64,000 bases of DNA from CADEDH01 sp039029735 (GTDB lineage Bacteria; Actinomycetota; Acidimicrobiia; Acidimicrobiales; SZUA-35). Below are positions 17,250 through 25,030 of this stretch, in pieces (position 1 is the first letter of the stretch; every line of letters begins with the position of its first letter). The position numbers were made by a program, and so were the translations under genes. Location of the stretch: positions 55,635 to 119,634 of the forward strand of contig JBCCFL010000010.1 in assembly GCA_039029735.1 (NCBI GenBank). The letters run 5' to 3'. Under the pieces are notes generated by a model. That model saw nothing but the letters and a program-made list of their open reading frames with translations. It ran no database searches and was not told where the DNA came from.

Positions 17250-17929
17250 TCCGACGACGGGGCGAGCCGCTCCGCCAGGATCACCCACACATCGGGATCG
17301 ATGCCGAGACCCAGATGGGTGCTGGTCACCTCGATGTTCTCCGCCCCCGGCGTGACGGTGTCGATACAGTCCCGCCATGCGACGACGCCGTCACGCCGGG
17401 AGTGGATCGCCGTGACCGGCACGGTGATCGGGCGCTCGTTGCGCTCGGCGATCTCGGCCTCGATCTCCTGCCGGCGTTCGGCGGAGTAGAAACGACCCGC
17501 GAACGAACTGCGGGGCCCGGTGAGAGGCGTGCCGAACGTGATCACCCGACGCACCGTATCGGGCGCGTCACGCGCGGTCTCGCGGGCGACGAACCCGCCG
17601 AGGCTCCAGCCGACGAGCGCCACCGGGTGGCCCGTCTCGGTGGCCACGTCGTTGACGCGTTCGGTCATCGCCTCGAGCAGTTCCTCGACCTTGCCGGAGT
17701 TGCGCCCGAGGCCCCAATCACGGGCGTCGTGCCCGATGCGCTCGAGGTAGCGCCGCACCGGGGCCATCGACACCGACGATGCGCCCAGCCCAGGGAGCAC
17801 GATAAGCGGCGCACCGTCGCCTCGGGGGGCTGCGTCGAGCGTCGCCCGATGCAAGCGGCGGCGCACCATCTCGCGCACGGCCCGCACTTCCCCCAACCAC
17901 TGAATTGGTCCCGGATGGTCAGCCACCAC
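17246..17929 (-). CDS. Alpha/beta hydrolase (lipase/acyltransferase-like)
   Basis: The 227-residue protein shows LIVLPGLGAS (oxyanion strand), the nucleophile elbow GWSLGG, and late acidic and His residues in HSRRDGVV and STHLGLG, which complete a Ser-Asp-His triad. This arrangement is shared by small esterases and PGAP1/lipase-like actinobacterial proteins. Two adjacent GTG codons could start it. No secretion signal is visible. The substrate is unknown. Confidence 0.78.
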   Translation of the reverse strand: MVADHPGPIQWLGEVRAVREMVRRRLHRATLDAAPRGDGAPLIVLPGLGASSVSMAPVRRYLERIGHDARDWGLGRNSGKVEELLEAMTERVNDVATETGHPVALVGWSLGGFVARETARDAPDTVRRVITFGTPLTGPRSSFAGRFYSAERRQEIEAEIAERNERPITVPVTAIHSRRDGVVAWRDCIDTVTPGAENIEVTSTHLGLGIDPDVWVILAERLAPSSD

Positions 17930-18087
17930 GCCTTGTTAGACCACCGACGAGGTGAAGGGAAGAACCGGGGGCCGCCGGCGTGCGCATCTCAGCCTTGGGC
18001 GAGCCCTGGTTTGGCCCTCACATAACGATCACATTCGGGGCCGATCGTGATGGTCAACCAACCACTTCCCCCAAGGAGCCCCCCAAG

Positions 18088-18696
18088 ATGACTACCTCCC
18101 CCACCCCGAACACCACGCCCGGGTCGAGCCGCAAGACGGTCCGCTATCTGGCGGGCGCCGCCCTCGTGTCCGGCGGCCTGGTGCTCGGTGCAATGTTCGC
18201 CCCGGTGAATCTCGCCGGTGCCCAGACCGATACCGACACCTCGGCCGAGAGCACAGACGAGGCTCCAGCGGAGGGGCGCCGTGACGGTGGCCGCAAGGGT
18301 CACCGTGGTGAGCGGGGCGACCGGGCGGAGCGCCTCGCCGAGGTGAGCGGCCTGAGCGTGGAACAGATCACCGAGGGCTTCGAAGCCAACATGTCGCTGG
18401 CGGAGATCGCCACCGAGAACGGTGTGGACGTGGACGCCCTCGCCGCCGATCTCGAAGCCTCGATGACCGACAAGATCAACGAGAAGGTGGCCGAGGGCCG
18501 CATCACGCAGGAAGAGGCCGACGAGAAGCTGGCCGGCCTCGCCGACAAGATCGACGAGAAGCTGAACATGACCCCGGAGGAGCGGCAGGAACTGCGGGCC
18601 GAGCGCCGGGCAGAGCGCCAGGCCGAGCGTGACGCCGACGCAGACGCCGATGCCGACGACGCCGATGTCGACGAGGAGGAGGTCATCGAGAGCTGA
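18088..18696 (+). CDS. Secreted acidic/charged repeat protein
   Basis: This 202-residue protein has a basic N-terminus (SSRKTVRYLAG) and a hydrophobic stretch ending in AGAQ, a likely signal peptide that might be Tat- or Sec-type. The mature part contains a helix-turn-like segment (LSVEQITEGFEANMSLAEIATENGV), a short EGRITQEEADEKLAGL motif similar to SHOCT/DUF2680-type modules, a run of Arg/Glu/Ala helices, and an Asp-Ala tail. The ATG at 18088 follows AAGGAG by 9-10 bases. The gene ends before a strong hairpin and seems monocistronic. No function is recognised; its DADADAD tail shares 17 identical bases with the multicopper oxidase tail. Confidence 0.7.
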   Translation: MTTSPTPNTTPGSSRKTVRYLAGAALVSGGLVLGAMFAPVNLAGAQTDTDTSAESTDEAPAEGRRDGGRKGHRGERGDRAERLAEVSGLSVEQITEGFEANMSLAEIATENGVDVDALAADLEASMTDKINEKVAEGRITQEEADEKLAGLADKIDEKLNMTPEERQELRAERRAERQAERDADADADADDADVDEEEVIES

Positions 18697-18741
18697 TCCG
18701 AGCCCGCTCTGACGCACAGAGCATCTCCTCCCCCAACCGAC

Positions 18742-18789
18742 GAACCCTGTCACGGTCGTGCCCTCTCCTCGACGACCGTGGCGGGGTTC
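18742..18789. terminator. Strong two-part hairpin terminator
   Basis: Arms CACGGTCGT/ACGACCGTG (9 bp) are extended by GAACCC/GGGTTC (6 bp) across 3-base bulges. It lies after the secreted acidic protein gene and before the dioxygenase. Confidence 0.65.
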
Positions 18790-18850
18790 GCCCGCGTCTG
18801 GACCTGCGGCCGGAGTCGACGCGAACACCGCACGGTGGGAGGCTTGAACC

Positions 18851-19705
18851 ATGGAGACCGACGCCCTCCACGACGACTTCGGCGCTCGCGTCCACGGCAT
18901 CGATCTTGCCGCCCCGCTGTCGGCGGACGACGTCCAGGCGTTGCATGGCGCGATCGACGAGTTCTCCGTGCTCGTGTTCCCAGGCCAGGCCATGACCGAC
19001 GACGCTCAGCTCGCGCTCACCCGAGCTCTCGGCGAACCCGAGGAGAACCACGTCACCTACGGCACCACCGGTGAGGTGGTGTATCTGGGCACCATCGGCA
19101 ACGTGATCGACGCCGACACCAAACGCAACGACACCGACCCTCACACGCGAAGCCAGAAGGGCAACAACCTCTGGCACTCCGACTCGTCGTTCCGGCTCGT
19201 GCCGTCGTACGTGTCGATCCTGCATGCCTACGAGGTGCCCGCCGAAGGAGGCGAGACCGAGTTCGTGAGTGAGCGTGCTGCCTACAGCCGCCTCTCCCCT
19301 GCTGAGCAGGCCGAGATCGACGACCTGCGGGTGCTGCACGACTACGTGTTCAGCCGCTCGAAGGCCGCCCCCGTGCACGACAACCACGCGGCGTCGCTCC
19401 CACCCATCGAGCAGAAGCTGGTGCGCACCAACCCCCGCAATCGCCGCCGAAACTACTACGTGGGCTCCCATGCCCGATCGATCGTGGGGTGGAGCGGGGT
19501 GGACAGCCGCCGCCTCATCGACTCGCTCAACGAGGAGGCCACACGGCCGGAACACCGCTGGTCACAACGCTGGGCCGCGGGCGACACGGTGATCTGGGAC
19601 AACCGCTGCATCCTCCACCGCGGCACCGGCTACGACGCCGACCAGCACCGGCGCTACATGCGCCAAACCCGAGTCCGCGGTGCTGGCCCCACCCTCGACG
19701 AATGA
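18851..19705 (+). CDS. TauD/TfdA-family Fe(II)/2-oxoglutarate dioxygenase
   Basis: The 284-residue protein belongs to the TauD/TfdA group. The iron-binding facial triad is visible: H109-x-D111 in LWHSDSSFR and the distal His in ILHRGTG, followed by an Arg in MRQTRV that binds 2-oxoglutarate. Sequence features such as NLWHSDSSF resemble 2,4-D dioxygenase-like and taurine dioxygenase-like members. Such enzymes release sulfite, phenol or amine from substituted acids. The preceding region ends in a strong terminator, so it has its own promoter. Its stop codon lies in an inverted repeat shared with the MerR gene. Confidence 0.88.
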   Translation: METDALHDDFGARVHGIDLAAPLSADDVQALHGAIDEFSVLVFPGQAMTDDAQLALTRALGEPEENHVTYGTTGEVVYLGTIGNVIDADTKRNDTDPHTRSQKGNNLWHSDSSFRLVPSYVSILHAYEVPAEGGETEFVSERAAYSRLSPAEQAEIDDLRVLHDYVFSRSKAAPVHDNHAASLPPIEQKLVRTNPRNRRRNYYVGSHARSIVGWSGVDSRRLIDSLNEEATRPEHRWSQRWAAGDTVIWDNRCILHRGTGYDADQHRRYMRQTRVRGAGPTLDE

Positions 19706-19727
19706 CCCGACCCCAAGGGAGGTCATT
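19701..19727. terminator. Inverted repeat across convergent stop codons
   Basis: AATGACC and GGTCATT form 7-bp perfect arms with a 13-base loop. The stem covers the stop codons of both the dioxygenase and the leftward MerR gene. A bidirectional terminator is possible. Confidence 0.45.
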
Positions 19728-20109
19728 GCGGCGCTGGTGGGCTGACGAAGTCGCAGGCGCCAGTGACGCACCAATCACGGGCGTCGTGGATCGAGCGCCG
19801 TAGCTCGCGGAGTTCAGCGATCTGGGCGTCGATACGGTCGAGCACCACGTTGAGGCGCCAGCGTTCACTGGCGCACGTGGCCTCACCAGTGTCGTGCGCC
19901 TGGAGCGCATCGATGATCTCGTCGAGCGTGAAGCCCATCTGTTGGAGGCGGCGGGCTCTGGTGATGCGTTCGATGGTGCCGGCGGTGTACTCGCGGTAGC
20001 CAGACGGCCTGCGGCCCGGCTCGGGGATCACACCTCGCCGCTCGTAGTAGCGCACCGTGTCGACGCTCACCCCAGAAGCCGCTGCCACCTGTCCGATCTT
20101 CACTCTCAC
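19723..20109 (-). CDS. MerR-family metal-responsive regulator (ZntR/MerR-like)
   Basis: The 128-residue protein has a MerR helix-turn-helix and wing (VSVDTVRYYERRGVIPEP, RPSGYREY), the long dimerisation helix, and cysteines C79, C113 and C118. C79 is the position used by ZntR, CueR-related and MerR proteins for thiophilic metals, while the C-terminal pair CVTGAC is closer together than in ZntR or MerR. Two GTG codons (20109, 20103) can start it; the first is preceded by a GGGGG stretch. It is divergent from the Cys-Cys protein, whose promoter contains an operator almost identical to that of ZntR. The metal (Zn, Cd, Pb or Hg) is undetermined. Confidence 0.88.
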   Translation of the reverse strand: MRVKIGQVAAASGVSVDTVRYYERRGVIPEPGRRPSGYREYTAGTIERITRARRLQQMGFTLDEIIDALQAHDTGEATCASERWRLNVVLDRIDAQIAELRELRRSIHDARDWCVTGACDFVSPPAPQ

Positions 20110-20116
20110 GTCCCCC

Positions 20117-20148
20117 TTGACTCTGGACCTGACTCCAGAGTTTAAGGT
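20117..20148 (+). promoter_or_regulatory. ZntR-like MerR-type promoter and operator
   Basis: The -35 box TTGACT (20117-20122) and the -10-like TAAGGT (20143-20148) are separated by 20 bases, the over-long spacer typical of MerR-activated promoters. Inside lies a perfect dyad ACTCTGGA-6-TCCAGAGT at 20120-20141. From memory, the E. coli zntA operator has the same arms with a different 6-base centre. Transcription would start at about 20154-20155, on the ATG of the next gene, so the mRNA is probably leaderless. Confidence 0.85.
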
Positions 20149-20154
20149 GCCGTC

Positions 20155-20490
20155 ATGACCAACCACCCGCCACCCCAGTGCACGCTGAGCGCCGCTGAGA
20201 TGCCGGATCGCCTCGCCCTGATCGAGCAACTCTGCAACCGAGCGAGCGCCGTGGACCGGATCACCGGCGGTCTCGTACTCCGCTTTCAGCCCATCTCTGG
20301 GATCAAGGAGGAGCTGGAGGGGTTCGTCGCCGCCGAGCAACAGTGCTGTTCGTTCTGGCGTCTCGAGGTCGTCGACGATTCAGGGGTCGACGTGGGTCTC
20401 CGGTGGACGGGACCACCGGAGACCGCATCGTTCTTGGCCAGGCTCGCAGCCACGATCGAGGATCGGATCTCGGCTACGGCACGTTCGTGA
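20155..20490 (+). CDS. Small Cys-Cys protein under MerR control
   Basis: This 111-residue protein is not named. It has cysteines C9, C27 and the vicinal pair C64-C65 in the segment AAEQQCCSFWRL, then alternating strands ending in GPPETASFLARL. From memory, similar AAEQxCCxFF regions occur as C-terminal extensions of some actinobacterial metal-responsive MerR proteins, so this may be the separate form of that metal-binding or sensory module. Its ATG sits where transcription from the ZntR-like promoter should begin, indicating leaderless translation. Likely roles are metal buffering or sensing; there is no membrane segment. Its 3' end overlaps the leftward RTX gene by 17 bases. Confidence 0.7.
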   Translation: MTNHPPPQCTLSAAEMPDRLALIEQLCNRASAVDRITGGLVLRFQPISGIKEELEGFVAAEQQCCSFWRLEVVDDSGVDVGLRWTGPPETASFLARLAATIEDRISATARS

Positions 20491-21348
20491 TCGTCTCGCA
20501 GTTGTTCACGTTGGCCGCATCACCGAAGACCTCGCCGCCGTTTCCACCGTCGCACACGTCTGTGCCGTCGTTGCCACCGAGCACGTCGTCGCCGGCTTCA
20601 CCGAACAGGCTGTCGTCGTTCTGGCCGCCGAACAGGCGGTCGTTGCCGACACCTCCGAACAAGATGTCCTTGCCCCCGTTGCCCGACACCGTGTCGTCGC
20701 CGTCGCCACCCCGAACGTTGGAGTCGCTGCCGCCGCCACCGTTCACGGTGTCGTTGTCGCCCTCACCGTCCACGAGGGTGTCATCGTCAGAGCCCCCGTT
20801 GAGGCGATCGTTCCCGTCGCCGCCCCGCACCGTGTCGGCGTCGGACCCACCGCCGAGGTAGATGCCGACACCGTCGTCGTCACCGGGCCCGCCGTCGATC
20901 GTGTCGGTGCCGGAACCGCCGAACGCCGTGTCGGACCCGTCGCCTGCGTCGATGGTGTCGTTGCCTGCATTGCCGGTGAGCACGTCATTGTCGTCGCCGC
21001 CGTACACCTCGTCGTTGCCGCCCAGCGCCGTGATCATGTCGAAGCCGCCGTATACCGCCACGTTGTCCACCAGATTGAACGGCACCATCCGGTCGGTTGG
21101 ATGCGGGGTGTAGGTGCCGTCGGCCACCCAGATCTGGGTGGTGGTCGGCGTGCATGTCGCCGCTTCCGCCAGGCCGTCCTGGAGGCTCGGATAGGCGTCG
21201 GTCCAGTTGTCGCCGGTGTTGGCCCCCGTAGCACCGGCGTCGACGTACACGATCGCCTGACATGTTGCCGCCTCGGCCCTCCAGGGACGAACGGGATCAC
21301 GAGCATCGCCGCGCCGAGAAGGGTCAGGACACGCCGTGAGAGCCGCAT
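20474..21348 (-). CDS. RTX-repeat secreted protein with apparent N-terminal frameshift
   Basis: The C-terminal 170 residues (about 20521-21031) are Gly/Asp-rich nonapeptides of the hemolysin-type calcium-binding pattern GGxGxDxLx, which fold as a calcium-stabilised beta-roll. Ahead of them is a short pectin-lyase-like cap (VYVDAGATGANTGDNW, then VADGTYTP and AVYGGF). The continuous frame has no signal peptide, but the other frame from ATG 21348 encodes MRLSRRVLTLLGAAMLVIPFVP, a good signal peptide, and the two join around 21275-21290 if one base is missing. Either a frameshift mutation, a sequencing error or a non-standard start is involved. The beta-helix also breaks off abruptly into RTX repeats. 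Confidence 0.65.
20521..21031 (-). repeat. RTX (hemolysin-type calcium-binding) nonapeptide repeats
   Basis: Tandem 27-base units encode GGxGxDxLx-type nonapeptides such as GGVGNDRLF and GGDGNDRLN. They are imperfect at the DNA level and form the calcium-binding C-terminal part of the gene. Confidence 0.85.
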
Positions 21349-21472
21349 GGGCGGCGACGCTAACCGAGGGCAACTGAGGTGCAGAGGCGTGCGTCACCCC
21401 CTGCGGAACACCGGGCACGGCGCCACCGGCGTCACATCGAACGCCGCATGTCGGTGGTGCGGCGCACCAGCG

Positions 21473-22624
21473 CTACTGGAAGAGGAGGCGCCCGCAGGTG
21501 GGCCATTGGCCCGGACCGGAGCGGTCGTAGAGGATCTGAGCCCGATTGAGCTGCTCCTCCGGAGTGGCGTCGATCGGGTTGCCCGCGCCGCCGACTGAGG
21601 CCCAGGTGGCCAGGCTGAACTGGTAGAGGCCGTAGTAGCCGGCGGGGTTGACCGCTCGGGGGTTGCCACTCGACTCGCAGTCCGCCAGGGCGGCCCAGTT
21701 GAGCGAGCCGGCCTCGGTGCTCGGCGGTGGCGTCGGCGGTGCGGGCTTGGTGCCGACGGCGACCATCTCCGTGATCGGATCGGTGGTGATGGTGGACGAC
21801 ACCACCTCTTCGGCCGTCGGCGCGCCGTTGGTGTAGGTCACGGCGTAGGTGACCTCCTGCTCGCCGTCCACGCCTTCGGTCTCCACCGTGCGGGAGCCCA
21901 CCACGAGATCGGCGTCGCCGGTCTCGATGGTGTCGTGGAGCACGGGCTCGATACGAACCTGGTTCTCGATTCGGATCTGGGTGACGGCAATCGTCATGGC
22001 CGGGGTGACAGCGCTGTCGATGGCTGGTTCCACCTCGTCGGTGTCGGCGAGGACAACGCCGGCTTCGGCCAACAGCTCACCCACGGTCGGGGCCGTGCTC
22101 GAAACTGTGCGCACGTCGTCGGCGCCGACGGTGAGCGCCACGTCTTTCGGCGTGAGAATCTCAACCGTCATCCCCGCGCGGGGCAGCGCTGAGGTGAGCG
22201 CATGGGAGATCGCCGCGCCCTCCAGCGGGATCCCGATGGCTCCGAGCGCATCGCCCAAGCTCGTGGCCGTTGTGATGTGCTCGGTCGGTTCCCCGTCGGT
22301 CACCACGGTCAGCGACCGGGAGAACTGCACAGTCACGACGTCACCGTCTGCGAGTTCGGTTCCCAGCGATGGGTCGACCTCATCGCCGTCGGCGACGACG
22401 ACGTCGAACTGGGCGAGGAGGGCCTCGACGGTCGCAGCTCTCGTTTCGACGCGGCGGACGTTCCCGTCGATCGAAAGCTCCACGGTCACTGGCCGGAGCG
22501 CGACGACGGCCCCGATGGCCACGCCGACGAGGCACACGAGAAGCAGGCCCGCAATCACGGCCCGTCGGCTGCGGCCGGACTCGGGAGGAGCCGCCACGGG
22601 TTCGTCGGTCAACACCGAGGTCAT
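21473..22624 (-). CDS. rpfB: Resuscitation-promoting factor, RpfB-like
   Basis: The 383-residue protein has the full RpfB layout: N-terminal membrane anchor (22-43), three DUF348 modules (about 46-86, 105-147, 163-205), a G5 domain (about 220-293) and a C-terminal transglycosylase domain (308-383). The catalytic glutamate E317 in ADCESSGNP and the disulfide pair C316/C377 are present, as are GYYGLYQFS and WPTCGR. It should cleave peptidoglycan at the cell surface and stimulate growth from dormancy. The ATG at 22624 is preceded by AAGGAG seven bases upstream. Unlike mycobacteria, no ksgA or ispE gene is adjacent. Confidence 0.93.
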   Translation of the reverse strand: MTSVLTDEPVAAPPESGRSRRAVIAGLLLVCLVGVAIGAVVALRPVTVELSIDGNVRRVETRAATVEALLAQFDVVVADGDEVDPSLGTELADGDVVTVQFSRSLTVVTDGEPTEHITTATSLGDALGAIGIPLEGAAISHALTSALPRAGMTVEILTPKDVALTVGADDVRTVSSTAPTVGELLAEAGVVLADTDEVEPAIDSAVTPAMTIAVTQIRIENQVRIEPVLHDTIETGDADLVVGSRTVETEGVDGEQEVTYAVTYTNGAPTAEEVVSSTITTDPITEMVAVGTKPAPPTPPPSTEAGSLNWAALADCESSGNPRAVNPAGYYGLYQFSLATWASVGGAGNPIDATPEEQLNRAQILYDRSGPGQWPTCGRLLFQ

Positions 22625-22873
22625 GAGTCTCCTTCGGAACCCACCCAGGGTGGCCCCACGGGTGTCACGACCAACGCGACGGTACCAGCCGCACGCCGTT
22701 CGCCGACCGCGCTCCGCAGCAGACGCAGCCCTGTGACCAGGTACTGCGGGCGACCTCCAGCATTTGTGTATCTGCAGTGTGCAGCACCGCTCTTCTCGGT
22801 ACTGCGAATCAGACGAACTCCCGACGTGCCGCCGTCGGAGCCGCCGTTCGTCTCCGGTAGGGGAACGTGTTCG

Positions 22874-24988
22874 ATGATTCGATTCACCGGCAAGCTGACG
22901 TACCTGTCCACGCCGACCCGCGCTGACTCTACGTGGGACTTCTGGACGAACCTGTTCGGACGGTCGTCGGCAGAAAAGGCCTACGACGCGACGATCGTCG
23001 ACCGGAACCTGGCCGACCAGATCTTCGCCGACCAGTACGCCCCCCGGGTGGCTCGTGCATTCTGCGACAGCCTGTCGGTCACCCTGGTCGTCGAGGATCC
23101 GAATGCGGCCGACGGTGTGCGTGATCAGCCGATCGAGTGCGACATGACGATGGTGTCGCCCTATCGGCCCGGTGCCCTCCATCTCGTGAGCTTCCGGGCC
23201 ACCAGCGTGCCGGCCGGCATCACGCGGTCCATGATCCGGGCCGTGCGGGTGGAGTCGAACCTCGACGGGCTCTCGCCGAACTCCACCACCGTGCTGCGCA
23301 TGGCCAACGTGGCCTACTCGAACGAGTACCGGCGTCACCGGCTGGTACCCAACAAGTGGATGCGCAACGACGTGTTCGAGGGCGACGGTGCCCTCGTCTC
23401 CACCCGCACGCTGACCCGATCCGAGGAGCGAAACCCCCGCGAGGAGGACCGCGAGCTCTACGTCGGTCTCATCAAGCACCTCAACGAGTTCGTCGAGCAC
23501 TACCACCAGGTCATCTGGTGGCGGATGGACCCGAATCGCCGGTTCATGCTCCTCGACGGTTTCGTCGCACCCCGCTCGAACGGCCGATCACTGGCCTCGG
23601 TGGTCGAGAACCGGCTGCTCTCGATCGTCGGGAACTGCCTCGTCATGCCAGTGGCGCCCGGCTGCCAGCTGGACCCGCTGGTGACCGGGCCCGACGGCGA
23701 ACCCGTTGATCTCCTCGAGGCGTATCGACCTCCGCTGCCCTTCGCTCCGAAGCGCATCAGCCTTCCCACCCGAGGGGTGCACGCCGAGGCGATTCTCGGC
23801 GAATGCAACAGCTGCGAGGTGCGGGACGACACCCGGTTCTGGGACTGGGCGTCGGAGGAGATCCCCAACAACGACCCCACGGAGATCTCCCAGATCAGTA
23901 CCAGCAGCCGACGCCAAGACGCGGCCGACGTGACTCCAACGGACTTCCCGGCTCCGGTCGTCGCCATCCAGAATGCGCCGGCGGCGCCCGATCCCACGTC
24001 GATCGCCGCATTGGCCAACCTGCTCGGTCAGGAGAACCTGTTCAAGGACGTGACCGGCCTCGAACAGAATCAGCTGAACGCCCAGGCCGCGTTCGAACAG
24101 GCGCTGAAGACATCGAACGCCTTCGGCAAGATGGCGGCATCGGGGGCCAAGGCCTCGTTCGCCAACCGCAACAGCGATCGCGTGATGCGCAAGGTTGCCG
24201 AGGCCGAGGAGTCGGGGCTGTTGTCGTCGGACGACGCCGGCGACGTGGTCTCCAAGCTCATGGGTGTGATGAGTGGCGACACCACTGATTCCGACACACC
24301 GCTCGCCCAGGAACCCGTCGTGAAGAAGGCGCTCGCCGCCGTGAACGCGGCGCCAGGCGACAAGTCGGTCACGGTCACGTCGTCGTCGGGCTCCACGGAT
24401 CAGTCGGTGTCCACCCAGGCCACCGTGCCGCCGCCCTCCGCCACGGCTGCACCGACCATCGACTTCACCATCGGTGGGATCCCGCCGCTTCAGCAGCCGA
24501 GCTCACTGTCGTGCTGGGCCGTCTCACTGACCATGCTCATCTCGCACGACCGGCAACAGTCGCTCACCGTGGACACGGCGCTGCTGTCGGCCAACGACGG
24601 CAACGGGCCGGCCTACGTGCAGCGCTTCCAGGCCAACCAGGGCCTCCCGATCGACGAGGTCGATGCGTTCCGTGCGGCCTACGGCCTCAACGACGTGAGC
24701 TTCGGAGCCCTCACGGCTTCGGTGATCGAGTCGACGTTGCGAACCCATGGGCCGCTGTGGGTCATTGCCGACGAGGACACGACGACAGCGTTCTCGGTGC
24801 ACGCTCGTGTGGTGACGGGGATCAGAGGCGACGGCACCCCGGCCGGCACCGAGATCATCTACAACGATCCCGCCACCGGTGCCGAGGAACGGGAGTCGCT
24901 GAACGTCTTCACCTCGAAGATCGATCAGTTGTCGAACGGCATGCGTTCCACATTCGGCGGCGTCTCGCCGCTCGTGCTGGCGCTCTAG
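22874..24988 (+). CDS. Large protein with C-terminal papain-like cysteine protease domain
   Basis: This 704-residue protein has a C-terminal papain-like domain (about 525-704) with the triad C547 (SLSCWAVS), H643 (FSVHARVVTGI) and N664 (IYNDPATG). The N-terminal 330 residues form an unrecognised domain with the words EHYHQVIWWRMDPNRRFMLLDGF, VENRLLSIVGNCLVMPVAPG and GECNSCE with WDWASEEIP. A middle region (about 340-525) is Ala/Gln/Asn-rich and probably helical or disordered. No signal peptide or membrane segment is visible. The ATG at 22874 was chosen because the conserved-looking sequence starts there. It is divergent from rpfB. Similar proteins occur, as far as I recall, as hypotheticals in large actinobacterial and myxobacterial genomes; a toxin-like or processing role is only a guess. 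Confidence 0.75.
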   Translation: MIRFTGKLTYLSTPTRADSTWDFWTNLFGRSSAEKAYDATIVDRNLADQIFADQYAPRVARAFCDSLSVTLVVEDPNAADGVRDQPIECDMTMVSPYRPGALHLVSFRATSVPAGITRSMIRAVRVESNLDGLSPNSTTVLRMANVAYSNEYRRHRLVPNKWMRNDVFEGDGALVSTRTLTRSEERNPREEDRELYVGLIKHLNEFVEHYHQVIWWRMDPNRRFMLLDGFVAPRSNGRSLASVVENRLLSIVGNCLVMPVAPGCQLDPLVTGPDGEPVDLLEAYRPPLPFAPKRISLPTRGVHAEAILGECNSCEVRDDTRFWDWASEEIPNNDPTEISQISTSSRRQDAADVTPTDFPAPVVAIQNAPAAPDPTSIAALANLLGQENLFKDVTGLEQNQLNAQAAFEQALKTSNAFGKMAASGAKASFANRNSDRVMRKVAEAEESGLLSSDDAGDVVSKLMGVMSGDTTDSDTPLAQEPVVKKALAAVNAAPGDKSVTVTSSSGSTDQSVSTQATVPPPSATAAPTIDFTIGGIPPLQQPSSLSCWAVSLTMLISHDRQQSLTVDTALLSANDGNGPAYVQRFQANQGLPIDEVDAFRAAYGLNDVSFGALTASVIESTLRTHGPLWVIADEDTTTAFSVHARVVTGIRGDGTPAGTEIIYNDPATGAEERESLNVFTSKIDQLSNGMRSTFGGVSPLVLAL

Positions 24989-24997
24989 GCGCCGCCG

Positions 24998-25030
24998 CTC
25001 GGGGAGGTCGGGAGGGCGGGCCTCCCCGAG
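24998..25030. terminator. Perfect 10-bp hairpin between convergent genes
   Basis: CTCGGGGAGG and CCTCCCCGAG form a perfect stem with a 13-base loop. It lies directly between the protease-protein gene and the stop of the leftward SnoaL-like gene, so it can terminate both. Confidence 0.65.

Noticed and set aside
22625..22873. Possible ydaO (c-di-AMP) riboswitch before rpfB, as seen in other actinobacteria
   Set aside because: I could not find the conserved ydaO core words or a convincing two-pseudoknot fold; only a normal Shine-Dalgarno is clear.
22202..22873. Long open frame upstream of the papain-like protein
   Set aside because: It is antisense to rpfB and encodes low-complexity Arg/Gly sequence; conserved-looking protein begins at 22874.
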